DNA of 64,000 nucleotides from Hericium rajendrae (taxonomy: Eukaryota > Basidiomycota > Agaricomycetes > Russulales > Hericiaceae): assembly GCA_033439255.1 (NCBI GenBank), contig CM065889.1, positions 1,054,001 through 1,118,000 on the forward strand. The letters are read 5' to 3'. The notes under the pieces are model-generated. The model did no database searches, was not told the DNA's origin, and saw only the letters and a list, made by a program, of their open reading frames with translations. How positions within the stretch are numbered: the first letter of the stretch is position 1; each line of letters begins with the position of its first letter. The translations under genes were made by a program, and so were the position numbers. This document shows, in pieces, positions 23,101 to 34,207 of the stretch.

Positions 23101-23107
23101 TTATATA
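23101..23107 (-). promoter_or_regulatory. TATA-type core promoter of N
   Basis: TATATAA on the minus strand, followed by GGTGTGCACGACTCGC and a pyrimidine-rich tract, matching the K1 and L modules. CCGGCAGTGCCCGGGC lies about 50 bp upstream. Confidence 0.6.
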
Positions 23108-23701
23108 GATGTGGCGAGTGGAGCGCCAAATATGGGTGATGCAACTCGGCCCGGGCACTGCCGGATGCTGCATCAGAGGCTAAGGCGGCAGATTTTCTTA
23201 AGTTCGTATCACTGCCCGGTGACCTGTAGTACAGTAGCTAGGTATTTAGCTCATTCAGTCATATTGTATTGATGGATTGTATCTACTGTCGTTTTTCTAC
23301 ATTTTCTCCTATTTTATTTGATTTACTAACCTCGAAACATTCGAACTCGCATGCATTTGGTGGCTGAGCCACCGAAACGCGCGTCGAAGTTCCAATGTTC
23401 AACTCGTCTCCCACCACCACTCCCCTCCCTCTTCTCCCCTCCCTCCCTCCGTCCCCTCCCATCAATCCGAACACCGAACATCAGCAAACCTTTCCAGTTA
23501 CTTGTTGACCTTGTTTGCCTTTTTTTCATCTGGTCTGTCTGGTTTGTGTCTGGTTTGTCTGGTTTTAACAATTTCAGACAAAACCAGACAAAACCAGATG
23601 CAAACCAGACAAGCCAGATGAAAAAAAGGCAAACAAGGTCAACAAGTAACTGGAAAGGTTTGCTGATGAAGGAGGGTATTCAGGTGACGAGGGCCACTAA
23701 G

Positions 23702-23775
23702 GTGAGTAAAAAAAACCTCTCGTTCTGTCTATTCATGCTAACGTAGAGAGTACCGCTCGTTCGAGTGGTACTCTC
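23702..23775 (+). repeat. Intron-hairpin unit 7 (element N)
   Basis: Donor GTGAGTAAA at 23702, branch CATGCTAAC, AGAG, hairpin 23746-23775 with arms GAGAGTACCGCTCG / CGAGTGGTACTCTC. The second arm has a G:U-type difference. Confidence 0.8.
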
Positions 23776-25623
23776 GACCTCCTCTCTCCTGTGCCTCTCC
23801 CTGCCCCCTTCCGCCATCGCCTTGCCATCGCCTCCCACCTCCCCGTCTCCTCGCCGTCGCCTTCTGTCGCCTCCTCATCGCTCAGCGTCGCCGTCGCCTC
23901 CCCATCACTCAGCACCGCCGTCACGCCTGCAGTGGCTGGCGTACCGTCTCTCAATGCCCACGCCCACGTGCGCCAGTGCATGCAGCCCACCGGACAATGC
24001 CCACGCTCGCCCGTTGCCTCGCGCATGGGCTATACCGCTTGCATATGGCCTCGCGAACCCATGCACGGCGCTGCTGCATGGTGCGTGGGCCAGCATCAGA
24101 AAAATGTGAAATCTACATAGCCTGGTGTCAAATTATGTGGTCTATCATATGACTATGTGGTCTACATAGTCCCCTCCTCAGATATATAGAGCTATGATAG
24201 ACATCATACTTTCCATAGCAGTAGGCACAAGATATATAGCACTATGTAGTCATGAGGGGTAGCTATGGTTGCTATATAACCTCCTAAGCATGCTATGGAA
24301 GCTATGTGCCCTATGACTGGACAGATAGACACCCAAGACATCAAGCTTAAATTTATTATATAACAGACAAGAGCACAGGCCAAGTTGTTCAAGGTTACTT
24401 TATTGATAGTGTCAATGTAGCTACAGCAGTCACTAGCTATGGTAGATATAACCTAAGTCCCGGCCACCAATAATGCCGGCAAGGCAACGCGCGAGGAAGG
24501 CACTGCAGGCGCGAAAGGCACGGGAGGCGCCATTGACATAGGTGCGGCCGAGGTGTGCGGGATGGTACAGCGGTGCGGGTGTTGCTAGGGATGCACGCGC
24601 GTTGTCAGAGCGGGGCGCGGGACGTCAGGGCGGAGTGTGGGATGTCGAGGCTGGGCCTGGGATGTCAAGGCGGCAGGCGGACACCATTGCGCGGAGGCCG
24701 TGCGCAGGTCGCACACGAGGCCCATGGGCCTGTGCGAGACGGCGCAGCCGTGCGCAACCGCAAGGCCGTGCGCAAAGCCTGTGGGTCACAAACAATGCGC
24801 GCGGGCGGTGCGCGAGACGGCCGGACCACGGGCAGGCGTGTGCGGAAGGCCAGAGCCGTGCGCAAGGTGAAGAATCTTGTGCGAGGCGTACAGGGCGTGC
24901 ACGGGGTGTCGGAGGCGTGGACACGTGTGCTGCGGCCGTGGATACGTGCGCTGCGGCCGTACGTCGGCCGTTGGGTCCATGCGGGGCGGACTGGGACTCT
25001 ACACGCTGTACGCGCGCGTGTCTGGGGATGTACATGCATCCCATGGCCGTACGCTGGCGCTGCGGTGCGGGGAGGCGTGTGTTGGCTTGCGTGCGCAAGC
25101 AGCCGGTGTTGATGGGGCCGTGCGCGTGAGTTCGTGCGCTGGCACTGGCGTGCGCGTCGTCGAGTCTCGTTGCCACGGCAACGAGACTCGATGTTAATCT
25201 TGCTGGCCATCCACAAGGCGTCGGCAGGCTCTTGAGGCCGCGCGTGTGTCGCGTGTGTGTGCTGGGAGCGCCCACGCGTAGGTGTTGAGAGTGACCGGGC
25301 GTGATGTTGGCCGAGCGCGAGCCAGTGGGAAGCTCCCCACCCGTTGTCGCAGACATGTGCGCGGAATGGGGCCCATTGATACCGTGCGTGGGTGACGTGC
25401 CAGGATGCAAGCACCCACGGGCTGCGGCAAACGGGCAGGGGGTCATGGGGACGTCGTGGAGTGATGTGTCGGCGGCGCGGGAGTGGGCTGTCGAGTACGT
25501 GGCATGCGCTGTCGAAGGCGCGGGCGCGGGGAGGGAGACAGGCGCGGGCGGTGCGCGACAGGCGGAGTGGGCTGTCGAAGGGCGAGCAGGGGGGCGGGGA
25601 GTGTCGAAGAGCATGTAAGAACA

Positions 25624-25699
25624 AGAGTCTCGCTCGTTATCGAGCGAGACTCTCAAGATTAGTACGATATAAAAAGAATACAAGTGTTTTTTTACTCAC
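25624..25699 (-). repeat. Intron-hairpin unit 8 (element L)
   Basis: Minus strand: donor GTGAGTAAA at 25699, branch GTACTAAT, then hairpin 25624-25653 with perfect arms AGAGTCTCGCTCG / CGAGCGAGACTCT around a 4-nt loop. Confidence 0.85.
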
Positions 25700-26107
25700 C
25701 TAAGTCCCTCGACCTATGCCCAATCTATCCGGCCTTCATGTTGACGCGGGTGATGAGGAATAACGACAGAGACAAGCTGAGAGGAAGGGGAATGATGACT
25801 TGGAGTTCGAGACGAAGTCCGAGTCAAACGACGCGCCGTTCGGTGGTTCAGCCACCAAACGTGCGCGAGTTCGAATGTCTTCGAACTTACTAAAGCAGGT
25901 AAAATCGCAACAATTCCGGGAAAATGAGAGTAGATAGCGTTTGATAATATAATTCGATTGAATGAGGTACATCTCTAACTAAAGTACTGCAAGCTACTGG
26001 GCAGCGAAGCACACTTACTGAAATCTGGCACTTAGCCTCTGACGTGGTGCCCGGGCCGAGCACCGGCAGCCACATTTAGGGCTCCGCCGGGCAAACCCGC
26101 GCTCACC

Positions 26108-26114
26108 TATATAA
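26108..26114 (+). promoter_or_regulatory. TATA-type core promoter of L
   Basis: TATATAA followed by CCCTCGCACGATGCGC and CT-rich sequence, nearly the same as in K1. Confidence 0.65.
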
Positions 26115-28510
26115 CCCTCGCACGATGCGCGTTCTCTCTCTCTCTTCAACCACTACATTCTCCCTTCGCTCCGACTTTCCTCGGGTCTTTCCTCTCTACC
26201 TTCAGTAAGTCTTTCTTCTTTAGGTTTGCTGTCCTATGCTTATGTCATTCATATCTTAGGGTTGTTCATTTTCGCTTTTTAACATTTTCGCTTTTTAACA
26301 CTTCTAGTATGTCTTTATTCTTTTGTCACTGGGTTTGTTACTAATCAACCTTTTATTTTGTAGATTATTTTCGCTTTTTGTAATCTTTGTAAGTTTAGTA
26401 TACTTATCTTGTTTATCTTTTAGTAGTAAGTGTAGTGTCTTTATCTTTTTGTGATTAGTAGTAGTATGTTTGTTTGTAGTAGTATAATAATATGAATATA
26501 AATTTGATACATTAATCAAAGCTTATATTTGTGTGATCATTTTATTTGGACTTTGCTATATGAATTTGATTAAAATTTATAGTTTCAATAGGCTTTATTG
26601 CTTGAATAGATATGTCAGGTCTACATATTGAATATAGAATATGTAAGTGGCATAAGTCTCATAGCTTTGATAAATACTTATAGCTTTCATAGCTAGGCAT
26701 GCTATGGTAGCTGCATAGTCAGCTCTCATAGCTATGATAGCACTCCATAGCATCACCCTTGAGCTTCATAGCACTATATAGCATCCCCCTTTAGCTATGC
26801 TGGCTATAAAGAAAAGGGCAGTGCTATGGAACTATGAAATCTATGTAGACTTCATAGAGCTATGTAGCACTTGCAGATTTTTCTGATGAGGCGTGCCGCA
26901 CGTGGCCCGTCTCGCAGACGAGCCCACGGATTGCATGCAACCCGGCCGTGCTGCGTGCGGCCTCACCAACGGATGGCCGGAGCCTCGCGCGGGCATGCCA
27001 GCCAGCACACGCATGCACACACATCGTGCATGGCCATGCACAGGCCCGCCGCCTTGCCGTGTCCCGCTACTCCCCACCACACCTCGTGCATCAGGAAATG
27101 AGGAATCTTCTGACTAGTCTGATTGTCTGACTTTTGTCTGAGAGTTCTGAACAGGTCCATTTGTCTGACTCACATATGAATAAAATAGTGTGTAGATTAT
27201 TTTGTAAAATCAGAAGAATATCAGATATAAGCAGACCTATCAGATTCTTAAAAATCTGTCAGATGAAGGTAATTTTGTCAGACATTGAATAAAAGTCAGA
27301 TTATTGCTACTTTTCAGATAGAGTCAGGTAGGTCTCTATCATCCAGATGTTTTCAGACATGTCAGATTCTTGAACATCTGTCAGATGAAGGTTATCTTGT
27401 CAGACATTGAATAAAAGTCAGATCATTGCTACTTTTCAGATGAAGTCAGGTAGGTCTCTATCGTCCAGATGTTCTCAGACATGTCAGATTCTTGAACATC
27501 TGTCAGATGAAGGTCATCTTGTCAGACATTCAATAAAAGTCAGATCATTGCTACTTTTCAGATGGAGTCAGGTAGGTCTCTATTGTCCAGATATCTTCAG
27601 ACATATCAGATTCTTACACATCTATCAGACAATGATCATCTTGTCAGACATTCAATAAAAGTCAGATTATAGGTACTTTTCAGATGAAGTCAGGTAGATC
27701 TCTATTGTCCAGATGTTTTCAGACTTATCAGATTTTTACATATTTGTTAGAGAAAGGTAATTTTGTTAGATATCTATTAAAAGTCAGATCATTGGTACTT
27801 CTCAAATAAAGTCAGGTATGTCCCTATTGTCCAGATATTTTCAGACTTATCAGATTTTCAAACTTTTGTCAGATGTAGATAGGCCTATCAGATGCTGAAC
27901 AAAAATTAGACAATTGCTACTTTTTAGATAGAGTAAGATAGATCTCTATTATCCAAATAATTTAAGATGCATCAGACTTTCTGCACTTATTAGATATCAT
28001 TAATGTTGTTAGATAAGAAATGCTGCTCAGACACAATCAGATATGTCTCTATTATTCAGTGTACCTCAGACACTTCAGATGTTAATGTACTTATCAGACA
28101 TTAGTAATTTCATCAGATTCTAGATGCAAGTCAGACAAACACTATTTTTCAGATGAAGTCAGATAGATCTCCATTGAATCAAACTTAAACTTAGATTTAG
28201 GCCAAGGATTGGAATTAGATTGGACTTGATTTCAGACTAAGGGAGAGGTTCACAAGCTATAACCATCATGGCCACCACAAAACTTATACAAAACTCTAGA
28301 GCTAAATAATTACATAGGCACAGGGAGTCGTACAGGCCACACGCGAGGTGTGAACACTGCATCTGCCCGTGCGGGCCCATGCGAGTCTGTGTGCGAGATA
28401 GCGGAGGTCCGCGGGAGTTGGGCTGGGCATGAGGTGGAGGGAGATGCAGAGCATGGGGTGTGAGAGAGGCAGCATGCAGAGGTATGGGTGTTGAGGCAGA
28501 ATGAATAACG

Positions 28511-28586
28511 GGAAGTACTGCTCGTTATCGAGCAGTACTCCTGTCGTTAGTGCAGTGAACAGGAAAAATAACAGATCTTTACTTAC
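28511..28586 (-). repeat. Intron-hairpin unit 9 (element J)
   Basis: Donor GTAAGTAAA at 28586 (minus), branch GCACTAAC, hairpin 28511-28541 with perfect arms GTACTGCTCG / CGAGCAGTAC. Confidence 0.82.
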
Positions 28587-28830
28587 CTTTCTGTGCACGG
28601 CCTTGCAGTGCCCACGCGCGAAGTAACATGCGCAGCTACGGGCAAGTGTGGGTAGTGCGAGACCGTGCGGGGCCGTGTAGACAACAGCGAGGGCATGCGA
28701 GGCGTACGGGCATGGCGCAGAGGGCGCGGGAGAGGCGAGACATGCACGGGAGACGGGGCATGGGAGAAGCTGCATGCGATATGCAGAAGTCACGATGGAG
28801 AGGTGTGGTGGTTGATGCAGGACAGAAAAT

Positions 28831-28907
28831 GGGGAATACTGCTCGATTACGAGCAGTACTCCCCGAGTTAGTACCATAGGCAATATATAATCATTATCGT
28901 GACTCAC
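28831..28907 (-). repeat. Intron-hairpin unit 10 (element J)
   Basis: Donor GTGAGTCAC at 28907 (minus), branch GGTACTAAC, hairpin 28831-28864 with arms GGGGAGTACTGCTCG / CGAGCAGTATTCCCC. Confidence 0.82.
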
Positions 28908-29170
28908 CTTTGCCTCCAGCGAGCCCTTCGGGCTGTCCGTTCATTCCTTCAGCTTTCAATTTTGTGCAAAAGACGGCGGGGCCGTGCATGTCCGTTGCGC
29001 AGCCATCTGGTGTTGTGAGGGGTCATTCGCATCTGTGTTTGGTTGTGTGCGAGAAGGCGAAGGTGTGTGGGAGGTGTGGGGGTCGCGCTGGGCACGGGCG
29101 TGGAGGGAGAGGCAGAGGCGGAGCACACGCGGCATACAGGAGAGGGGTGCGGCAGATGAGGAAGGAACAG

Positions 29171-29248
29171 AGGGAGTACTGCTCGATCACGAGCAGTACT
29201 CCCTGAATTAGTACCATTGATAACATAATACTAGTCGGTTTGACTCAC
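29171..29248 (-). repeat. Intron-hairpin unit 11 (element J)
   Basis: Donor GTGAGTCAA at 29248 (minus), branch GGTACTAAT, hairpin 29171-29203 with perfect arms GGGAGTACTGCTCG / CGAGCAGTACTCCC. Confidence 0.82.
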
Positions 29249-29468
29249 CTTTGCCTCCAACAATCCCCATGAGCACTCCATTGGTCCTTTCGACTTTCAA
29301 TTCCATGCACAAAACGGCGGGGGCATCGGGCCATGCGGGATCGTGCGAGATCGTGCGGAGGGGCAAAGGCGGGGCATGCGTGGGGAATGGGGCACGGGAG
29401 AAGTGGTGTGCAGGCGCGGGGCACAAGAGTCGGGGTGGGGCTGTAGGTCTTGAGATAGAACACATAAT

Positions 29469-29545
29469 GGGGAGCACTGCTCAATAACGAGCAGTGCTCC
29501 CCCGAATTAGTATGATCAACAATAGAAGAATGAACGGATACTCAC
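29469..29545 (-). repeat. Intron-hairpin unit 12 (element J)
   Basis: Donor GTGAGTATC at 29545 (minus), branch CATACTAAT, hairpin 29469-29502 with arms GGAGCACTGCTC / GAGCAGTGCTCC. Both arms carry the same compensating C/G pair relative to other units. Confidence 0.82.
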
Positions 29546-29968
29546 CCGCGATTCCTCGAAGCCCCCTCCTCCCTTCAAACCCTCATCCCTCCCGATCTCC
29601 TCCGGCCTTCGAATCGATATAGAGTGGACGCGAAGTCGTACGTGCCGGTGCATCCGCGTGGGCTCGTGCCCATGCATGCAGGGTCTTGCGCGAGATGAGG
29701 AAGGCATGCGGGGTATGAGGCGGACCGTGCGGGGAGATGGGGTACGGGAGAGGCGGGGTGCAGGGCCATGCAGGCCATGCAGGTCGTGCGAGGTCGCGCA
29801 GGTCGTGCGAGGTCATGCGCGAGGCGACGGAGGCGTGCGGGGAGGAGATGGAGGCGTGCGGGAATCGAGGTGGAGGCGGAGCACGCACGGGGTACGGGGC
29901 AGCTTGCGGGGCATGGGGGCACGAGACACGCGACGGACGGGGTGGGGGGTTTGATGCAAACGAGAAAA

Positions 29969-30046
29969 GGAGAGTACTGCTCGTTATCGAGCAGTACTCC
30001 CCAAATTAGCACGATAGACAGAAGAATAACAAGAGATATTACTCAC
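29969..30046 (-). repeat. Intron-hairpin unit 13 (element J)
   Basis: Donor GTGAGTAAT at 30046 (minus), branch GTGCTAAT, hairpin 29969-30001 with arms AGTACTGCTCG / CGAGCAGTACT. Confidence 0.82.
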
Positions 30047-30416
30047 CTGATGCTGCTCTGGCCTCCATCAAGTCCCAACACTCTTTAAATCGTCCCTCCG
30101 GCCTTCAAATATCCAGAAACGAAGCGATATTGAGGTGAGCAGCAGCAAAATTCGACTTAGACGTGAATTCGACTTAGACGTGCAACACGCATCTGGCAGC
30201 CACCGGCCCGGTCGGCAATCTCCGACTGGCAATCTCCTCGGCGGCTCAAGCAATCAGCGCACATCGTTGTTTGTTTGCTCGTTCGTCTCCCTCTCTCCCT
30301 CTCTATCCGTCTCCCTTGCTCTCCGCCTCCTTTGCTCTCCGCCTCTCCGTCTTCCTATTCGTCAAACTGGAGGGAAGGACCGGTTCGAGCTTTTCTCCAG
30401 ACGTGGAGGTCTTTAG

Positions 30417-30498
30417 GTGAGTAAAGATATCTTTCTTCTATACTTCTTTGCTCTAACAAAATAACGAGAGTATCGCTCGATATCGAACGATACTCTCG
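30417..30498 (+). repeat. Intron-hairpin unit 14 (element J)
   Basis: Donor GTGAGTAAA at 30417, branch GCTCTAAC, hairpin 30465-30498 with arms CGAGAGTATCG / CGATACTCTCG. Confidence 0.8.
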
Positions 30499-30672
30499 AT
30501 GTTCATTTTCTTTCGACACCCTCATCTCACTTCCCCTCCTCGCACCCTGCCCGCACCCTCGACAGTGCTGCCCTAGCTCGTGTACATCCCCACTTCCGTG
30601 ACACGTCACCGCCGGGCTCCGCCAGCGCACGCATGCTGTATGATGCTGCCTGTGCCCGCGTGCGATCTTGCG

Positions 30673-30744
30673 GTGAGTAATACCTTCGTTCTTGTTGTTC
30701 ACATACTCAATATGAGAGTATCACTTGTTATCATCGAGTGATAC
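30673..30744 (+). repeat. Intron-hairpin unit 15 (element J)
   Basis: Donor GTGAGTAAT at 30673, a weaker branch (CATACTCAA), hairpin 30714-30744 with arms GTATCACT / AGTGATAC. The next donor at 30986 (branch ATACTAAC) has no hairpin. Confidence 0.72.
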
Positions 30745-31761
30745 CCCTCTTTTAGCTTCACTGACCCACTCATCCCCTTGCCCGCTGCCACATCCCTGCA
30801 CCCTCTGCTGTGTGCTCACTGCCACAGGTCCACCTAGCATTTGGCACCATTGTGGCAACAGGTATGTTTGTTTTCTTTTCAGCCCTGTGACTGCATCTGT
30901 AGGACACAGAACACTTACGTTTTGTGTCCTGCAGATGTGCGTATTGCATCTTTCGTTATGATGACAACGTGTAACGAAATATAAGGTGAGTAATAGCCGT
31001 TTTTTCTTGTCACTCTCATATACTAACAGAGTCTTTGCCCCCATTCTCTGACCCCTCACGTCACTGCTGCTCCCACTGCTGTTGACTGTCCCTCATCTGC
31101 TGCTGACTGTTTCGGCATGCATCTTATGACAAACTACATTTGTTGTTGGCATGCGGCATGTTTGGCTCAAAGCAGTCACTAATGTTGTGACACTGCCCCC
31201 TTTTTTTGTAAAGGATTATCTTTTGCTTGTGCTAGCACCCCTCCAGTGCCTGTAGCAATAGTGTACTCTTAGTCTAGCCTGTGCAGCTTCAGTGCTTGAC
31301 TTGTATGATATTGATGTCTGTTTTGAAATGAATGATCTGAACCCTGTTCTGATGCTGATTTAGTCTGACCTAATTTGAGCCTGAATTATAATCTGATTTA
31401 TGTCTGAAATAATATTATGTCTGATTGTCAGACTAAAGTCTGACTTCAGACAAATTTCAACTTTCAGAGAAATTCTGACTTCAGATACAAATAAGATAAA
31501 TATCAGACACAATCTGACTTCTAGATAGTATCTGACTTCTAGACTTTTGTCTGACACTCAGAGAATTGTCTGACACTCAGATGACTATCTGACACTCAGA
31601 CAATTATCTGACACTCAGATGACCGTCTAGAATCAGATGTTTTTATCTGAAAGACACTGGACGATAGAGACCTACCTGACTCATCTGACTGTCTGATTGT
31701 CTGAATCAGATCAAATCAGATATGATCAGATACCAATCAGAAATTTCCAGGTTTACTGATG

Positions 31762-32102
31762 ACATGTTCACTTCCTCACATGACCTGGGGCTATCCTTCA
31801 CCCATGCCCTTGTTCTCCTTTGGGACATCCTATTGTTCTCCCTCCCATTGTTCTCCTTTTGGCCACCATTGTTCTCACTCTATTGTTCGACCCATTATGG
31901 TGTCCATTGTTCTTTTCCCATTGTTGTCCCAGTACTTATAGGCTCCCTGTTGCTCACCTATTTCCCTAGATTGTCCATTTCGTCTGTACCGTACTGTACC
32001 TCCAATACAGGTCACTGCGCTGCTAGTCGCTCTCTGCTCTCTCGCTCTCATCATCACTGGTGACTTGGGTGGTTCTCTGCTGTCTACGACCGAGTCTTGA
32101 CA
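31762..32102 (+). mobile_element. 5' LTR remnant of element C2
   Basis: This matches bases from about position 80 to the end of the C1 LTR (50524-50946) with a handful of differences; the first 80 bp are missing at the junction with J. It ends in TTGACA like C1. The C2 leader (32103-32228) follows and is then interrupted by element B. Confidence 0.88.
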
Positions 32103-32228
32103 CCTGGACAATCTCTCATACACCCGCCTCACCTCCCTACTATCACCCATCATACCTCTCTTCTTTGAACCCTTCACCGCCGACATCTTCACCGTATCTC
32201 GACATCCATTCCATCAACCTCATCTCCC
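32103..32228 (+). mobile_element. Element C2 leader, left of insertion B
   Basis: The sequence aligns with the C1 leader 50947-51073. It ends with CTCCC (32224-32228), which is repeated at 57676-57680 on the other side of B, after which C2 continues. Confidence 0.9.
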
Positions 32229-32803
32229 TGTAACGGGTGCCACGTGACACGACGCGATGACGCGGACCTTCGAGGCAGCCGGGCCGGGAAGCGCCGCCTA
32301 CTCGATTAGGTAGTCAAGCCACACCGGTCGTACCTACTGCACAGTATCTTGCGGACTTCCAATCTTATTTAGTAGGTACTTAGAGTAGCCCCCGAGAGGG
32401 AGGAATCTTATCTTGTCTATTACCTTCTTTTGAATCTCATCTCCTTTCTTCTTGTTTCTCCCTCTCGAACGACGCCCGTGCGTGCGCTTCCATAGAGTGC
32501 CCGCACCTTGCTTCCGAACGAGGAAGTCGAAGCACGCCCACAAACACAAACTCGGCCAAAGGCCGACTTTGGTGAGTGAACCGCTTCGATCCCTCTTCCC
32601 TTCACGACCGTCGTCCGAGGTACAAGGCGAGTCTGCCTGCCTCGTCCTCCCTCTCCTAGGAGTCTTCGTCGAGCCGAACTGAGACTTCTCGTTCGACTTG
32701 ACTTGGGCGCCTCGCGTAGACCCGAGGGCCGCATACACCTCAGCTCCCCGACGTCCGCTAGCCATGGTGAGGATTCCCGGTACCTGCGACCGTCGCGTCA
32801 CAA
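32229..32803 (+). mobile_element. 5' LTR of element B (575 bp)
   Basis: Begins TGTAACGGGTGCC and ends GCGTCACA. The next bases, AAGGTGGACATATCCGG, are the leader motif shared with A, G and H and are the likely primer-binding region. TSD CTCCC lies at 32224-32228. Confidence 0.93.
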
Positions 32804-32872
32804 AGGTGGACATATCCGGAAATCCTTTACCCCTAGCCGACCATCTCTCATTCAAGTTTCAAGGCCTCCAGC

Positions 32873-34204
32873 ATGGCTCCCAAAACTCATAGCGCGAGAG
32901 CGGATCCGCCCATAGCTCCAACGCCGGCCCCGTCCCCAGTTGCCCTGGGCGGGGAAGGCGACACTGTAGATCCCTCACTCGTGCTGCCATCGCTGGATAC
33001 CGAAGAGGCAACTTCGCCTCAACGGGATCCTCCTCCTCACCTCGGACTGCCGCCTGCCGACGACACGTTATCAACTTCACGCGGATCAAATGAGGACCCC
33101 CTCGAGCTCGCCCTCCATGTCGCAACCGCGGCGGCCATCTACGAGGAATTTCAACAGACCCTCGTTGACCGCGTACTCCTGCCCGAATATATAGCTGATC
33201 GCGATTTCGCGAGCTATAACGAGGCAGTCATCGTTAACCGCGGAATCCAGTCGGATGGCTCCCCGCGTTTTCAATTGTCTTTCACCGAGGCTTCCGTGTT
33301 ACATACCCTCGCTGAACGCTTGCAAAGCTTCCTCGATCGCTTGTTCGATTTATTCCCTCTGGAAGTGCGAGCAAGGCAGGTAGCATACCAGATCGATCCC
33401 GACTTTCGACTGCAGAGCGTCCTGGAAGGCTGCGAATCTGCCATGCAAGTCTTTATGAACTGGCAAGCACTGGGGTACCGTCTTCAACGTGGCGCTTGAT
33501 TCGTGGAGAAGTATCGCCAGGAGTTCGCTACGGACCAGAGGCCGGCATCTCCCGCTTCATCCACTGCTTCAGGATTGCTAGCCCGTCGCCAGACCGCCGT
33601 CCACTCCGAATACCTTCGCCAACTTTACGCTTCCAAGTCCATCAAAACGAGACTTCCAGCACATCGCCAGGAGCTCTTCACGCAGGATCCTCCTGTCTCC
33701 TTACGGGCCATCATTCCCATTCCTAATGAGGTACGGAACTTGGATTGCCCTCCGTACCCGTCCGAACGAGACAAGTCCGTAGCGCCGCTGACTACTTCTG
33801 CACCCGCCGCTTCCGGACTGTCGTCCCTATCGCAAGCGGAAGTGTCGGCTGTCGACCAAGAATTGTCGGTAGCCGAAGGCGACTCGACGTATCGAGGCCC
33901 CGACTACTCGCAGCGTTACGATCCGCGCAACGACAGCGGGACCACCTTCGACAACGGCCTACGGGGTCGCCCCAGTTCCACTGCGCCTCCGCACGTCCCG
34001 GCCGCTCGACGACCCCGGCCGTCCAATGTCATTTACGGCTTAGCTCAACAGTCACGCATTCCCGGAGCGGGAGACCTTCCCTTAACTCCAGCCAGACTGT
34101 TCGGCGTGGCGGCGATTCCGCCGCCGTTTCCCGCTCCTGCTACCGCAGAACTGCCTCAAGGGGCTTGGTCGGCCCAAGATGCCTCAGCGCACTTCGCTAG
34201 GGTG
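32873..34204 (+). pseudogene. Gag N-terminal region of element B
   Basis: Starts at ATG 32873, 69 bp after the LTR. One frame is interrupted by TGA at 33497-33499 and closed by TGA at 34205-34207, then stays open in the same frame into the capsid part. The first 60 residues are Pro/Ser-rich; residues 75-200 form a helical domain matching A and G gag. The second half (33503-34204) is Ser/Pro/Arg-rich. Both stops fit CGA to TGA changes. The large N-terminal region before the capsid is unusual for short Ty3-type gags but is shared by A. Confidence 0.8.
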
Positions 34205-34207
34205 TGA

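Larger units (their letters stand above)
24094..26888 (+). mobile_element. Element L: CATCAG-terminal element nested in N
   Basis: Terminal inverted repeats CATCAGAAAAATGTG (24094) and the complement of CATCAGAAAAATCTG (ending 26888) are flanked by AG on both sides. Subterminal CATAGC/GCTATG repeats lie at 24120-24450 and 26640-26870. Between them lie a GC-rich block (24470-25200), an intron-hairpin unit (25624-25699, minus), a GGTGGTTCAGCCACC palindrome (25841-25855), a CCGGCAG/TATATAA module (26108, plus) and a short exon-intron chain to 26400. The order matches K1 although the TIR differs. Long frames in the GC-rich block (such as 24625-25683) overlap on both strands and look like GC-bias artefacts. 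Confidence 0.82.
22500..27088 (-). mobile_element. Element N: CATCTGAG-terminal element, inverted relative to K1, right end missing
   Basis: The left terminus CATCTGAGAAAT at 22500 is followed by TATAGC/CATAGC subterminal repeats (22520-22750), the short exon-intron chain (22920-23040), a TATATAA module (23101-23107, minus strand), the palindrome GGTGGCTGAGCCACC (23360-23374) and an intron-hairpin unit on the plus strand (23702-23775). The order is the mirror image of K1. A GC-rich block follows, is split by element L (24094-26888), and continues to 27088, where element J abuts. The expected right subterminal repeats and CTCAGATG end are not found, so N is truncated or was rearranged with J. 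Confidence 0.7.
27089..31761. mobile_element. Element J: large CATCAG-terminal element with eight hairpin units
   Basis: It starts CATCAGGAAATG and ends CTGATG, with TCAGA/GTCTGA subterminal repeats on both sides (27100-28200, 31380-31750). It resembles element I: five minus-strand intron-hairpin units (28511-30046), a central CCACCGGCCCGGTCGGCAA block near 30200, then three plus-strand introns, of which two have hairpins (30417-30498, 30673-30744) and one does not (30986-31031). The minus-strand exons are tandem relatives of each other; for instance the exon ends near 28910 and 29250 align. No transposase is seen. The left flank is element N and the right flank is the C2 LTR, and the two flanks share no target duplication. 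Confidence 0.8.

Noticed and set aside
24625-25683. Paired long frames on both strands in L as genes.
   Set aside because: They are present on both strands simultaneously, with low complexity and no conserved motif.
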